Below are positions 8,944-18,901 of a stretch of 64,000 bases of DNA, piece by piece (within the stretch, counting starts at the first letter, position 1; each line of letters opens with the position of its first letter). A program made the position numbers and the translations under genes. Source of the DNA: Gp6-AA40 sp963742105 (GTDB lineage: Bacteria; Acidobacteriota; Vicinamibacteria; Vicinamibacterales; UBA2999); assembly GCA_963742105.1 (NCBI GenBank), contig CAVUKN010000007.1, forward strand, positions 1,550,001 through 1,614,000, given 5' to 3'. The notes beneath the pieces were generated by a model, which worked only from the letters and a program-made list of their open reading frames with translations, was not told the origin of the DNA and did no database searches.

Positions 8944-9549
8944 CTACGTCCGTAGGGCGGAGAGCACGGCATCGACCTGCGCGTTGGTGTCGTCGTAACT
9001 GCCGTCGGTCCTGATCACGAAGTCCGCACGCCTCACCTTGTCGGCAATCGGAAGTTGAGCGGCCAGCCGCTGGCGCGCCTCCGGCTCACTCAGGCCATCG
9101 CGTGCCATGATCCGCCGGACCTGTGTGTCAGGGTCGCATGCCGCCACGATCACCACGTCGAAGTCGCTCTCGCGGGCGACCTCGAACAGCAGCGGGATGT
9201 CGGCCACGGCGAACGGATGAACGGTCGCGTCGAGGGAGCGGAACCAGGCCTCGGTCGCGGTTCTGACGGCGGGATGGATGATGGCTTCGAGATCCCGACG
9301 CGCAACGGAATCGGCGAAGACGATGCTCCCGAGCCGGGCACGGTTCAACCCACCGTCGTGATTCAGCACCTCACGCCCGAAGCGCTCGACCACCAAGGCA
9401 AGGCCGCGAGTGCCAGGCGCGACGGCTTCTCGCGCGAGCGTGTCCGAGTCGATGGTCGGGACGCCAAGCTGTTCGAGCCTGGCGCGCACGTGGGTCTTGC
9501 CTGTCGCGATACCGCCAGTCAGGGCCACGCGACGAACCGCCGGTGTCAT
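8944..9549 (-). CDS. coaE: Dephospho-CoA kinase
   Basis: Phosphorylates dephospho-CoA, the last step of CoA synthesis. The 201 residues carry the Walker A motif GGIATGKT at residues 12-19, IDSDTLARE, and DIPLLFE near 118, all typical of CoaE. The ATG at 9549 directly abuts a heptamer repeat array, and no Shine-Dalgarno sequence is visible. It is the last gene of a long minus-strand run and converges on lapB. Confidence 0.95.
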   Translation of the reverse strand: MTPAVRRVALTGGIATGKTHVRARLEQLGVPTIDSDTLAREAVAPGTRGLALVVERFGREVLNHDGGLNRARLGSIVFADSVARRDLEAIIHPAVRTATEAWFRSLDATVHPFAVADIPLLFEVARESDFDVVIVAACDPDTQVRRIMARDGLSEPEARQRLAAQLPIADKVRRADFVIRTDGSYDDTNAQVDAVLSALRT

Positions 9550-9594
9550 GAATCGTGAGTCGTGAATCGTGAATCGTGAGTCGTGAATCGTGAA
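9549..9594. repeat. Single-arm heptamer array, GAATCGT / GAGTCGT units
   Basis: Six consecutive 7-bp units (GAATCGT or GAGTCGT) lie between the folD stop and the coaE start, filling the whole junction. No inverted arm is present here, unlike the two related AATCGTG-family loci near 13.9 and 26.7 kb. Confidence 0.85.
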
Positions 9595-9595
9595 C

Positions 9596-10534
9596 TCATC
9601 CCACCGGCACGGCGACGCGGCTCTGCGCCGCCTTGAGCGTATTCTTCATCAGCATCGCGATGGTCAGCGGACCGACCCCGCCGGGCACCGGCGTCAACGC
9701 CCCAGCCACGGCTTCGACTTCGGGGTGGACATCACCAACCAGGAAGGCTCCCTTCTTGCGGAACGTCTCCAGTCGCGGGTGTCCGGCTGGGAACAGCGAC
9801 GCCGCGAGGTCGGGATCGTCGACGCGATTGATCCCGACGTCGATCACCGTCGCTCCCGGCTTGACAAAGTCTCGGCGCACCAGCCCCGGCCGACCGACGG
9901 CGGCAACGACGATATCGGCGCGCCGGGCCTCCTCGGCCAGGTTGCGCGTACGCGAGTGGCAGATCGTCACCGTGGCATCGCGATGGAGCAGCAGAATCGC
10001 CATCGGCTTGCCGACGATGTCGCTGCGTCCGATCACCACCGCATGCTGGCCGGCAATGGGAATCCCTTCGCGGTCCAGCAGTTCGATCACGCCGGACGGC
10101 GTGCACGCGACCAGCGTCGGCCGGTTCTGGACGAGCATGCCGACAGAGAACGCGCCGAATCCGTCGACGTCTTTCGCCGGCGCAATGGTGTCGATCACCT
10201 GCTGCTCGGCAGCATGACCCATCGCCGCCGGCAGCGGTGATTGCACGAGAATGCCGTCGATGGCGTCGTCGACATTCCACGCCTCGACTGCCGTGAGCGT
10301 TTCCCTCAGGGTCGCGGTCGCGGGCAGACGCAGCATGTCCACGCGCATCCCCGCGTCACGACCCGAGCGGACCTTGTTGCGAACGTAGACGTCCGACGCC
10401 GGATCGTCGCCGACCAGCAGGATACCCAGGGCGGGCGGCCGGCCGTGCGAGTGCTTGAACGCCTCGACCTGGGGAATGAGTTCCTGCTGGATACGGGCGG
10501 CCAGCGCCTGTCCATCGAGCGTGCGAGCACTCAT
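9596..10534 (-). CDS. folD: Methylenetetrahydrofolate dehydrogenase / cyclohydrolase
   Basis: Bifunctional enzyme interconverting methylene-, methenyl- and formyl-tetrahydrofolate. The 312 residues show YVRNK (catalytic Lys) near residue 54, DVDGF near 130, VIGRSDIVGKP of the NADP-binding domain, and the C-terminal PVPGGVGPLT signature. The ATG overlaps the stop of the upstream channel gene by 4 bp, so the two are probably translationally coupled. Confidence 0.96.
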   Translation of the reverse strand: MSARTLDGQALAARIQQELIPQVEAFKHSHGRPPALGILLVGDDPASDVYVRNKVRSGRDAGMRVDMLRLPATATLRETLTAVEAWNVDDAIDGILVQSPLPAAMGHAAEQQVIDTIAPAKDVDGFGAFSVGMLVQNRPTLVACTPSGVIELLDREGIPIAGQHAVVIGRSDIVGKPMAILLLHRDATVTICHSRTRNLAEEARRADIVVAAVGRPGLVRRDFVKPGATVIDVGINRVDDPDLAASLFPAGHPRLETFRKKGAFLVGDVHPEVEAVAGALTPVPGGVGPLTIAMLMKNTLKAAQSRVAVPVG

Positions 10535-11553
10535 ACAGCGACTGTGTCCTCCAGGGCCTTGACGCTCTGCGGCTGGCCGAGCACCACCATCTCGTCACCG
10601 GCGCGCATCATCGCTTCCGGCGGCGGGTTGAACTCCATCGCGCCTCCCGCCCGCTTGATCGCGATCACGATCACGCCGAACTTCTGCCGGATGCCCGCCT
10701 CGAGAATGGTCTGGCCCTCGAGCGGAGATCCCTCGTGGATGTGCACCTGCTCCATCGACAGATCGAGATGGGCAGAACTGGTCGCCAGCTGCACGAAGTC
10801 GACGACCGCCGGCCGCAGCGCGCTCTGCGCCATGTGGGTGGCGCCGATGTGATACGGCGAAATTACCCGGTCCGCTCCCGCGCGTCGCAGCTTGTGCTCC
10901 GCATCGTCGGACTCGACGCGCGCGATGATGAACAGATCCGGACGCATGACGCGGGCGGTCAGCACGGTGTAGACGTTTTCTGCGTCCGTACCGACAGCCG
11001 CGATGAGGCCGCGGGCGCGGTCTATCCCGACGCGCCGGAGCACCTCCTCCTGGCTGGCGTCGGCGGCCACGCCGAGCCAGCCGCGTTCCACGACCTGGTG
11101 CGATCGACTCGGATCGCGCTCGACGACGATGAATGGCACGTTCTGGCGGTCGAGCTCGTCCGCGATGATCGCGCCGATCCGGCCGTAGCCGCAAATGATG
11201 AAGTGATTCTCGAGTTGTTCGAGCATACGTGCGAACCGGCGCTGCGCGAACCGGCGATGAAGGCCGCCTTCGACGACGATCGTCGCCAGGAGCGTAGCCG
11301 TATAGAACGCCGTGCCGACCCCGCTGAAAATGACGACGACCGTGAAGACCTGCCCGGCCCGCGACAACTGGTGGACTTCACGATATCCAACCGTCGCGAC
11401 CGTCGTCACCGTCATGTAGAACGCGTCCCAGACGCTCCAACGCTCGATGACGACGTAGCCGGCAGTGCCGCCGGCAATGATGGCGAGCAGAAGCATGACA
11501 GCCAGGCCGGCCCCCGCAGTCGGCAGCCAGCGGTTCCCCGGCCTGCTCTCCAC
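10531..11553 (-). CDS. Two-TM potassium channel with RCK (TrkA_N/TrkA_C) domains
   Basis: Inner-membrane K+ channel subunit. Two transmembrane helices (about residues 13-33 and 66-92) flank a pore helix and a TVATVGY selectivity filter near residue 53. Then follow an RCK NAD-type domain (IICGYGRIG near 119) and a TrkA_C domain in the last 80 residues. This is the MthK/Kch-like arrangement. GTG at 11553 lies 6 bp after the permease stop. The ligand and physiological role cannot be read from the sequence; turgor or pH homeostasis is only likely by analogy. Confidence 0.9.
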   Translation of the reverse strand: MESRPGNRWLPTAGAGLAVMLLLAIIAGGTAGYVVIERWSVWDAFYMTVTTVATVGYREVHQLSRAGQVFTVVVIFSGVGTAFYTATLLATIVVEGGLHRRFAQRRFARMLEQLENHFIICGYGRIGAIIADELDRQNVPFIVVERDPSRSHQVVERGWLGVAADASQEEVLRRVGIDRARGLIAAVGTDAENVYTVLTARVMRPDLFIIARVESDDAEHKLRRAGADRVISPYHIGATHMAQSALRPAVVDFVQLATSSAHLDLSMEQVHIHEGSPLEGQTILEAGIRQKFGVIVIAIKRAGGAMEFNPPPEAMMRAGDEMVVLGQPQSVKALEDTVAV

Positions 11554-11559
11554 CGGCGG

Positions 11560-13050
11560 CTAGCGGACCGTTGCCTGACCTGCGGTCTCGAGCCGGCTGT
11601 GTCTCATCCCATAGCCAAAATAGAAGACAAGGCCGATCACGAGCCAGACACCCAGGCGCAGCCAGTTCGTCCACCCCAGGCCGTAGATCATGGCGCCACA
11701 CACGACGATGCCGAGCGTCGAGACGACCGGAACGGCCGGAACGACGAAGCCGCGCGGAATGTCAGGGCGGCGCACGCGCATGATCCAGACGCCGGCACAC
11801 ACCAGGATGAACGCGAACAACGTTCCGATGCTGGTCATCTCGCCGACGATGTTCTCGGGAATGAAAGCCGCGAACAGCGCCGTAAAGACGAAGAACAGCA
11901 TCTGCGACTTGTACGGGGTGCGGTACTTGGGATGAACGGCCGCAAACACCGGCGGGACCAGACCGTCCTTGGACATTGCGTAGAACACGCGTGACTGGCC
12001 CAGCAGCATGACCAGGATGACTGACGAGAAGCCGGCCAGAATGGCCACCGTCACCAATTTCGCCAGCCATCCGTAACCCGTCATGTAGTGCTCGATGGCA
12101 AACGCCACCGACGCTTCCCGTCCCTGGGTGCGGAAGTCTTCGACCGTTGCGACCCCACTCAGCACATACGAGAAGAGCACGTAGAGGACCGTGCACAACA
12201 CCAGCGAACCGAGGATGCCGGCCGGCATGTCGCGTTTCGGGTTCCTGGTCTCCTGGGCGGCGGTCGACACCGCGTCGAAGCCGATGAAGGCGAAGAACAC
12301 GACGCCGGCCGCTCCGAGAATGCCCATGACGCCGCCGTACGCATGCGTGACACCCTGCGGCGTCGTGTACGTGGTCGGCGCGGGAATGAACGGGGTGTGG
12401 TTGGCCGGGTTGATGAACTGCCAGCCGATGGCGATCACCAGCAGAACGATTGAGACCTTGGTGATGACGATCAGGTTGTTGACGACCGCCGACTCCCGGG
12501 TGCCGCGGATCAGCAGCAGCGACAACAGCAGCAGGATGAAGATGGCCGGAATGTTCATGATCCCGGCGACGCCGTCGGCACTGTGCTCGAATGGGGAATG
12601 TCGCCATTGGTACGGCACTTCGAGCCCGACGAATTCGAGCACCTTGTTGAAGTATTCGCTCCACGCAATGGCGACAGTCGCTGCACCTACGGCGTATTCG
12701 AGCACCAGGTCCCAGCCGATAATCCAGGCGACGAACTCGCCCATGGTCGCGTAGGAATAGGTATAGGCGCTGCCGGCGATCGGAATCATCGACGCGAACT
12801 CGGCGTAGCAGAGGCCGGCGAACGCGCATCCCAGGGCTGCGACGAGAAACGCGACGGTGACCGACGGGCCGGAGCGCTCCGCAATGGCCGCTGCCGTGCG
12901 CACGAAAATGCCGGCACCGATGATGCCGCCGATGCCGAGGGCGACCAGCGACCAGGCGCCGAGCGTCCGTTTGAGCGTGTGGTCGCCCGCTGTCGCCGCG
13001 TCACCGAGCAGGCTGTCGACTGACTTGGTTCGAAAGAGTGCGCCGGCCAC
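11560..13050 (-). CDS. APC-family amino acid permease (CAT/YfnA type)
   Basis: Inner-membrane amino-acid transporter of 496 residues with about 12-13 hydrophobic segments. The N-terminal consensus GIGGIIGAGIFV (near residue 38) is the helix-1 substrate/ion-binding loop of APC transporters, and the leading KSVDSLL phrase is typical of the cationic amino-acid transporter branch. Substrate specificity cannot be assigned. It shares the minus-strand run with the K+ channel, but no functional link is evident. Confidence 0.88.
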   Translation of the reverse strand: MAGALFRTKSVDSLLGDAATAGDHTLKRTLGAWSLVALGIGGIIGAGIFVRTAAAIAERSGPSVTVAFLVAALGCAFAGLCYAEFASMIPIAGSAYTYSYATMGEFVAWIIGWDLVLEYAVGAATVAIAWSEYFNKVLEFVGLEVPYQWRHSPFEHSADGVAGIMNIPAIFILLLLSLLLIRGTRESAVVNNLIVITKVSIVLLVIAIGWQFINPANHTPFIPAPTTYTTPQGVTHAYGGVMGILGAAGVVFFAFIGFDAVSTAAQETRNPKRDMPAGILGSLVLCTVLYVLFSYVLSGVATVEDFRTQGREASVAFAIEHYMTGYGWLAKLVTVAILAGFSSVILVMLLGQSRVFYAMSKDGLVPPVFAAVHPKYRTPYKSQMLFFVFTALFAAFIPENIVGEMTSIGTLFAFILVCAGVWIMRVRRPDIPRGFVVPAVPVVSTLGIVVCGAMIYGLGWTNWLRLGVWLVIGLVFYFGYGMRHSRLETAGQATVR

Positions 13051-13085
13051 GGTCCCTCCGGGTATATGGGCACTGCGAATTCTGC

Positions 13086-13154
13086 GATCCGACTCCGGGC
13101 GTCGGATCAGGAAAACAGCGCTCGTCGCTGCGAGCCGACTCCCGGAGTCGGATC
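13086..13154. repeat. Pair of REP-like palindromes
   Basis: Two hairpins stand 26 bp apart upstream of the permease gene. One is GATCCGAC/GTCGGATC (13086-13108) with a 7-nt loop; the other is CCGACTCC/GGAGTCGG (13135-13151) with a 1-nt loop. They share the CCGACTCC...GTCGGATC core. This may be a REP doublet or a terminator-like structure; no U tract follows. Confidence 0.55.
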
Positions 13155-13181
13155 GTAGAAACTGCGAATTGACCTGCGATT

Positions 13182-13826
13182 CTATACGCGATGGCGCGCG
13201 AACAACCGCAGATAGCCAGCTACGCGCGCGGCCGGGTCACCGGTCGCGAGCAGGTCGCCGATGATGGCGACAGAACTGGCGCCCGCGTCGAGAACCGAGA
13301 CAGCGGTGTCGATGGTGATCCCGCCGATCGCGACCACCGGAACGGCGCCCGCGCGGTCGGCCACGGCGCGCACGAGCTCGAGCCCGACGGCGTCGTACCC
13401 GGTGTCCTTGGTTCGTGTTCCGAAAACCGGTCCGACGGCCACGTAGGTGATCGGCCCATTCAGGGCGGCCTCAGCCTGTGGAAGGTTGTGTGTGGACACG
13501 CCGACGATCGCTGACGGTCCAAGAATCCCGCGCGCCTGCAGCGCCGGCACATCGTCCTGGCCGACGTGAACGCCGGCGGCACCGGACAAGCGGGCCACGT
13601 CCACGCGATCGTTCACGACAATTCCGCCGCCGTACGCCTCCGCCAGGACGACGGCCGCGTCGCAGAGATCAAGCAGTTCCCCGGATTCAAGTCCCTTCGC
13701 CCGAATCTGAATGAACGTCGCTCCGCCGTCGAGGTAGGCGCGCAAGAGGTCGAGCGGCGGCCACCCCGTGCGCGCCGCCACGTCAACGTCGACGATCGGA
13801 TTGAGTGACGAGAGCACGGCCACCAA
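13182..13826 (-). CDS. thiE: Thiamine phosphate synthase
   Basis: Joins the pyrimidine and thiazole phosphates to thiamine phosphate. About 214 residues of TIM-barrel fold, with FIQIRAK near residue 39, VNDRVDVA near 72, GVHVGQDD, and the phosphate loop VAIGGIT. The start codon is uncertain: TTG (13826) or GTG (13823), both at the edge of a repeat array and without a clear Shine-Dalgarno sequence. A second ThiE-like protein is encoded at 50543-51133; this copy is closer to canonical ThiE. Confidence 0.88.
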   Translation of the reverse strand: MVAVLSSLNPIVDVDVAARTGWPPLDLLRAYLDGGATFIQIRAKGLESGELLDLCDAAVVLAEAYGGGIVVNDRVDVARLSGAAGVHVGQDDVPALQARGILGPSAIVGVSTHNLPQAEAALNGPITYVAVGPVFGTRTKDTGYDAVGLELVRAVADRAGAVPVVAIGGITIDTAVSVLDAGASSVAIIGDLLATGDPAARVAGYLRLFARHRV

Positions 13827-13980
13827 GCAGGAAGCAGGAATCAGGAATCAGGAATCAAGAATCAAGAATCGTGAGTCGCGAATCGGACCGTGAATCGTGA
13901 ATCACGAATGCAGACGCGCGGCCGCGTACCTGCGCCCGACCGGCGTTCATTCACGACTCACGATTCAAGATTCACGATTC
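13824..13980. repeat. Palindromic heptamer array, AATCAGG/AATCGTG family
   Basis: The left arm (13825-13910) drifts from AAGCAGG through AATCAGG and AATCAAG to AATCGTG units in 7-bp phase. The right arm (13947-13980) has the inverse units ATTCACG/ACTCACG. The array lies between accC and thiE, touches the thiE start codon and ends at the accC stop. Confidence 0.88.
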
Positions 13981-13981
13981 G

Positions 13982-15352
<1,371 letters not shown>

Positions 15353-15371
15353 CGCGTCACGCTGTCACGAC

Positions 15372-15444
15372 GTTAGCCACGGAGACACGAAGACACAGAG
15401 TACAAGCTTGGCCGCCTCCGTGACTTCGTGGCTCCGTGGCCAAC
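15372..15444. repeat. Inverted repeat between accB and accC
   Basis: A 21-bp arm at 15372-15392 (GTTAGCCACGGAGACACGAAG) is mirrored imperfectly at 15424-15444. The internal units (CACGGAG, ACACGAAG, ACACAGAG) are near-heptameric. It looks like another member of the palindromic intergenic class and would form a hairpin in the accB-accC transcript. Confidence 0.75.
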
Positions 15445-15469
15445 GTATGTGACTGAGATCCTGGTATTT

Positions 15470-15946
15470 TCATGCCGGTTTGATCGCGAACAGGCGCTCG
15501 CCATATTGCACCGCCTGCCCGTTCTCGACGTACGCCTTGACGAGCTCGCCCTCCGACTCGGCCGTGATCTCGTTCATGAGCTTCATGGCCTCGATGATAC
15601 AGAGCACCTGGCCCTTGCGGACCTGTTCCCCGATTTCGACGAAGGGCTTCGCGTCGGGTTCGGGCGACCGATAGAACGTGCCGACGATCGGCGACTTGAC
15701 GATGGTGAGGTCGATGTCCTCGTTGGCGGCCGTCAACACCGGCTCGCCTGCACCCTGCGGGGCACCCGCCGTGGGCGCAACGACGGGCGGGACGGGAACG
15801 AAATTAACCTGCGGCATTGACGACGTCCATTGGCCCGCCGCATTCTTCCGCAACCGGAGCTTGAAGTCAGCGCGTTCGAGCTCGAACTCGGACAGTTCGT
15901 GCTCCCGCATCATTTCCAGGATCTGCTTGATCTCGTCTAGGTTCAT
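15470..15946 (-). CDS. accB: Biotin carboxyl carrier protein of acetyl-CoA carboxylase
   Basis: Carries biotin for the acetyl-CoA carboxylase complex. The 158 residues have an N-terminal helix (DEIKQILEMM), a Pro/Ala-rich linker (about residues 50-75) and a C-terminal biotinyl domain with EAMKLMNEI, where the Lys is the biotinylation site. The ATG follows the upstream peptidase stop without a gap, suggesting coupled translation. Confidence 0.96.
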   Translation of the reverse strand: MNLDEIKQILEMMREHELSEFELERADFKLRLRKNAAGQWTSSMPQVNFVPVPPVVAPTAGAPQGAGEPVLTAANEDIDLTIVKSPIVGTFYRSPEPDAKPFVEIGEQVRKGQVLCIIEAMKLMNEITAESEGELVKAYVENGQAVQYGERLFAIKPA

Positions 15947-17080
15947 TTAGCGCGTCAGAAGGTCCCGCCGGCCGGGGGTGAGCACGTCGCAACCGGCATC
16001 CGTCACCAGCACGTCGTCTTCGATCCGTACCCCACCCCACCCGGCCAGGTAGGCACCGGGTTCAATCGTGAAGACCATGCCTGGTGCGAGAGTAACGGGA
16101 GGCATGTCGGGCCGCGGCCGCGTGATACGTGGCTGTTCGTGGACGTCGAGGCCAAGGCCGTGTCCGGTGCCGTGCCCGAACGCGTCGCCGAGACCGTGGT
16201 GCTCCAGGATGGTGCGCGCGACCGCGTCGATGCTGGAGGCGTGCACACCTGGGCGCACTGCCGCAATCGCCGCCTGCTGCGCCTCGAGGACGGCCGCATG
16301 CACACGACGGGCTTCTGCGTCCGGGGTACCGACGGCCACCGTCCGAGTCAAATCAGAGCAGTATCCGTCCAAGACGCCGCCGAAGTCCAGCACCACCAGG
16401 TCACCTTGGGCGAGCACCCTATTGCCGGCGCGGTAGTGCGGAAGCGCCGAATTCGGACCTGACGCCACGATCGTGTCGAAGGCGGGGCGCTCGAATCCTG
16501 CGTCACGAAGCGCGGCTTCAATCACCCCGGCCACGACGCGCTCCACGACGCCCTCCCGGACTGCGGCGACCGCAGCGTCCACCACGGCGGCCAGACGTGC
16601 GGCCGCTTCGCGCAGGGTCGCGATTTCGGTTTCATCCTTAATCACTCGCGCCTGCTCGACCACGTTCTCAGTCGAGCGCAGAGTGATCTCCGCCTGCCGG
16701 GCAGCCAGCGTTCGAATCAACCACTCGTGGCGTGCAACCGACAGGTGCGTCGCTTCGAAGCCCGCCCTGGCAGCGCCAATCTCGACGAGGCAGCCGGCCA
16801 GCGCTTCGTCATAGCTCCCAGGGACGGCCCACGTCCGCAGGTCGGGACAGGCCGCGGGCGACCGTTGCCGGTCGCGCACGGCGGTGTCATACCTGAAGTC
16901 GATCAGCAGGTGCACGGCCTCGCGGGTCAGCACGAGCACACCCGCGGACCCGATGTGATTCGACAGGTATCGGATGTTGATCAGGTCCGTGACGATCAAC
17001 GCGTCGAGGCCGAGGCTGTCCAGCGTCTCACGCACGCGGCTCAGTCGCCGCTCCAGCGTGGCGGTGTCGGGGAATGACAT
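15947..17080 (-). CDS. M24-family Xaa-Pro aminopeptidase
   Basis: Metallopeptidase with pita-bread fold, probably cleaving X-Pro bonds. Start ATG at 17080, 11 bp after the TPR gene stop, gives 377 residues. The five metal ligands are visible: Asp in VLDFGG, Asp in CSDLTRT, His in FGHGTGHGLG, Glu in FTIEPGAY and Glu in VRIEDDVLV. The N-terminal creatinase-like domain is complete. M24 genes often stand next to accB or efp in bacteria, and that context is preserved here. Confidence 0.9.
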   Translation of the reverse strand: MSFPDTATLERRLSRVRETLDSLGLDALIVTDLINIRYLSNHIGSAGVLVLTREAVHLLIDFRYDTAVRDRQRSPAACPDLRTWAVPGSYDEALAGCLVEIGAARAGFEATHLSVARHEWLIRTLAARQAEITLRSTENVVEQARVIKDETEIATLREAAARLAAVVDAAVAAVREGVVERVVAGVIEAALRDAGFERPAFDTIVASGPNSALPHYRAGNRVLAQGDLVVLDFGGVLDGYCSDLTRTVAVGTPDAEARRVHAAVLEAQQAAIAAVRPGVHASSIDAVARTILEHHGLGDAFGHGTGHGLGLDVHEQPRITRPRPDMPPVTLAPGMVFTIEPGAYLAGWGGVRIEDDVLVTDAGCDVLTPGRRDLLTR

Positions 17081-17091
17081 GCAGCGGGCGA

Positions 17092-17526
17092 TCAGGGTGT
17101 GGCCGAGTGATTCGGTAACGGAGCCGGTCGGGATCGCAGGGCACGATCGGCGTGAATCGCGCCCAGCCACCATTCCAGTTCATTCAGGATGCGCTGGTCG
17201 TGATCGGCAGCGTTCGCGGCGTCGGCGACCCGGTGCCATCCCGCCAGAGCCGTCCGGACGGCAACATTGTCCGGCGCCTCGCGGGCGACGATGTCGAGCT
17301 CGGCTCGCGCTTCCTCGGGAAGTCCCTTCGCGAGCAGGACGCGGGCAAGAGTGATGCGTGCGGAATGGTGAGACGGATACCGCGACAAGCCTTCCCGACA
17401 GATCCGTAGCGCCGCGTCCAGCTGCCCGGCGCGCCGGTACTCTTCGCCGAGCTGTGCAAATGCGATTGATGCGGGTTCGGCGGCGAGCAGCCGTTCGAGG
17501 TCAGTGATGCGTGTGTCGTCCGCCAT
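17092..17526 (-). CDS. Small TPR-repeat protein
   Basis: Cytoplasmic protein of 144 residues with two or three TPR units (for example GEEYRRAGQLDAALRICREG near residue 26 and LARVLLAKGLPEEARAEL near 58). It lacks a signal peptide or membrane segment. It sits between the pilus-associated lipoproteins and the peptidase-accB-accC group. TPR proteins mediate protein contacts; no partner can be named. Confidence 0.75.
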   Translation of the reverse strand: MADDTRITDLERLLAAEPASIAFAQLGEEYRRAGQLDAALRICREGLSRYPSHHSARITLARVLLAKGLPEEARAELDIVAREAPDNVAVRTALAGWHRVADAANAADHDQRILNELEWWLGAIHADRALRSRPAPLPNHSATP

Positions 17527-17663
17527 GGCGGACTATTGTCGCCGATGTTCCATTCCGAAAGGCTGGCTCATCTCGTCCGCGTCGTCACAGCTTCGCGGAG
17601 CGGAATGCTGGTTCGCCCTCGAGACGCAGGCTCAGGCCGTGCTCGCCAGTCCGAACAGGGTTG

Positions 17664-18095
17664 CTACAGACCAGGGCTGGCGAGCGCGAACATGACCGTG
17701 CGCGGGCCCGAGGTTACGACTCTGTCGCCGGAGACAGGTGTCAGGATGACGGTCGCCGACGACGCGTTGGTGTTCGCCGGCGGCGCGGTGAACCGCACCG
17801 TCGCGATGCCGTTCGAATCTGTCGTCACGTCGGTCGCGCTCAGCGTGCCGACGGTCGTCCACAGCGTGAATCGCTGCCCCGCCACCGCCTTGTCCTGATC
17901 GTCGCGCACGAAGAGCTGCACCAGCGATGTCGATCGACCGTCCCGAGGCAACGTATCGGGCGACGCGGTGGGCATCACCGACACGCTTGTTACTCCGCGC
18001 GCTCTGCCCTTTGCCGACAGACCCTGCTCGATGGAGCAACCACTGACGAGAACTCCGAGGGCCAGCAGGGTCCAGGAATGAACGTGACGAGGCAT
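17664..18095 (-). CDS. Lipoprotein with Ig-like (Big_1-type) domain
   Basis: The signal peptide ends in the lipobox LVSGC at about residues 16-20, giving a mature lipoprotein of about 124 residues. The rest is a beta-rich Ig-like domain (VSVMPTASPDTLPRDGRS, then VQLFVRDDQ and GIATVRFTAP), like Big_1/invasin modules. It is the last of three lipoproteins in line after pilQ, 11 bp beyond the previous gene, so it may belong to the pilus operon. A role at the outer membrane or in pilus surface function is an inference. Confidence 0.75.
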   Translation of the reverse strand: MPRHVHSWTLLALGVLVSGCSIEQGLSAKGRARGVTSVSVMPTASPDTLPRDGRSTSLVQLFVRDDQDKAVAGQRFTLWTTVGTLSATDVTTDSNGIATVRFTAPPANTNASSATVILTPVSGDRVVTSGPRTVMFALASPGL

Positions 18096-18106
18096 ATCCC
18101 GGTGAC

Positions 18107-18889
18107 CTACGGCAGGACAGTCAGCGATCGGCCGACCTGCGCGCTCTCATATTCGTTGGGCGCGACTAGCACGTTGTTCGTGATCGTGAGCGTCACCGGA
18201 TAGATCCGGCCCTCGGTATAGACGTGGCTGGTCGTCGGCGTCGACGTGACGTCGGTCACGCCATCGCCAAAGTTCCACGCATACGTCGTGATGACCGTGC
18301 CCGCCTTCGTCGTCGAGGCGGTCGCGTCGAAGCTCACCTCCACGCCAGCGCGCGGGTCCGACGGCTTCACCGTGAACTTCGGCACCAACCCGATCGTGGC
18401 GGGTGGAATGCCTGCCGGCGTCTGCAGGCGGATGGTGACGAACCGCACGAACGCCGCCGAGGAGTCCGGCGAGACTGGTGCCGCCTGCACCGTGACCGTG
18501 TTCGGCGTCACCGGCGCCTGTGCCGGCATCTGCGGCGCGGTCACGATCACCGCGGCGTGACCATTCGCATCGGTGTATGAGGTCGTCGCACTGAGCGCCA
18601 CCGTCGCGGGAATGCTGTCCGGGGCGGATGTGAGCGCCGACCACCGAATGGCGACGTCTTTCATTGGCCGTCCCGCGGTATCGCGCGCTGTCGCGGTCAC
18701 GACAGACTGTGAGACACCGTCCTGCGGGAGGACTTCGGGAGTCGCGGCCAACACGATGGACGTGCCGAACTCCGAGGGTCCACTCAGGCCCGGCGTTTCC
18801 TGATTCGACAGGCTGCAGCCGACGGCGCCGCTGGCGGCCACCGCGAGGCCGACCAGTGCGATGTGGGCACGGCAGGGAATCTTGAGCAT
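18107..18889 (-). CDS. Lipoprotein with Big_1-like and PKD domains
   Basis: 260 residues. The lipobox GAVGC lies at about residues 21-25. An Ig-like domain begins at about residue 45 (IVLAATPEVLPQDG), with the same LPxDG phrase as the neighbouring lipoprotein. A PKD domain follows (VSFDATAST near 190, YAWNFGDG, then SHVYTEGRIYPVTLTI). Both are extracellular adhesion or spacing modules. Gaps of 11-12 bp on each side support cotranscription with the neighbours behind pilQ. Confidence 0.8.
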   Translation of the reverse strand: MLKIPCRAHIALVGLAVAASGAVGCSLSNQETPGLSGPSEFGTSIVLAATPEVLPQDGVSQSVVTATARDTAGRPMKDVAIRWSALTSAPDSIPATVALSATTSYTDANGHAAVIVTAPQMPAQAPVTPNTVTVQAAPVSPDSSAAFVRFVTIRLQTPAGIPPATIGLVPKFTVKPSDPRAGVEVSFDATASTTKAGTVITTYAWNFGDGVTDVTSTPTTSHVYTEGRIYPVTLTITNNVLVAPNEYESAQVGRSLTVLP

Positions 18890-18901
18890 ATAGTCGCCTA
18901 C

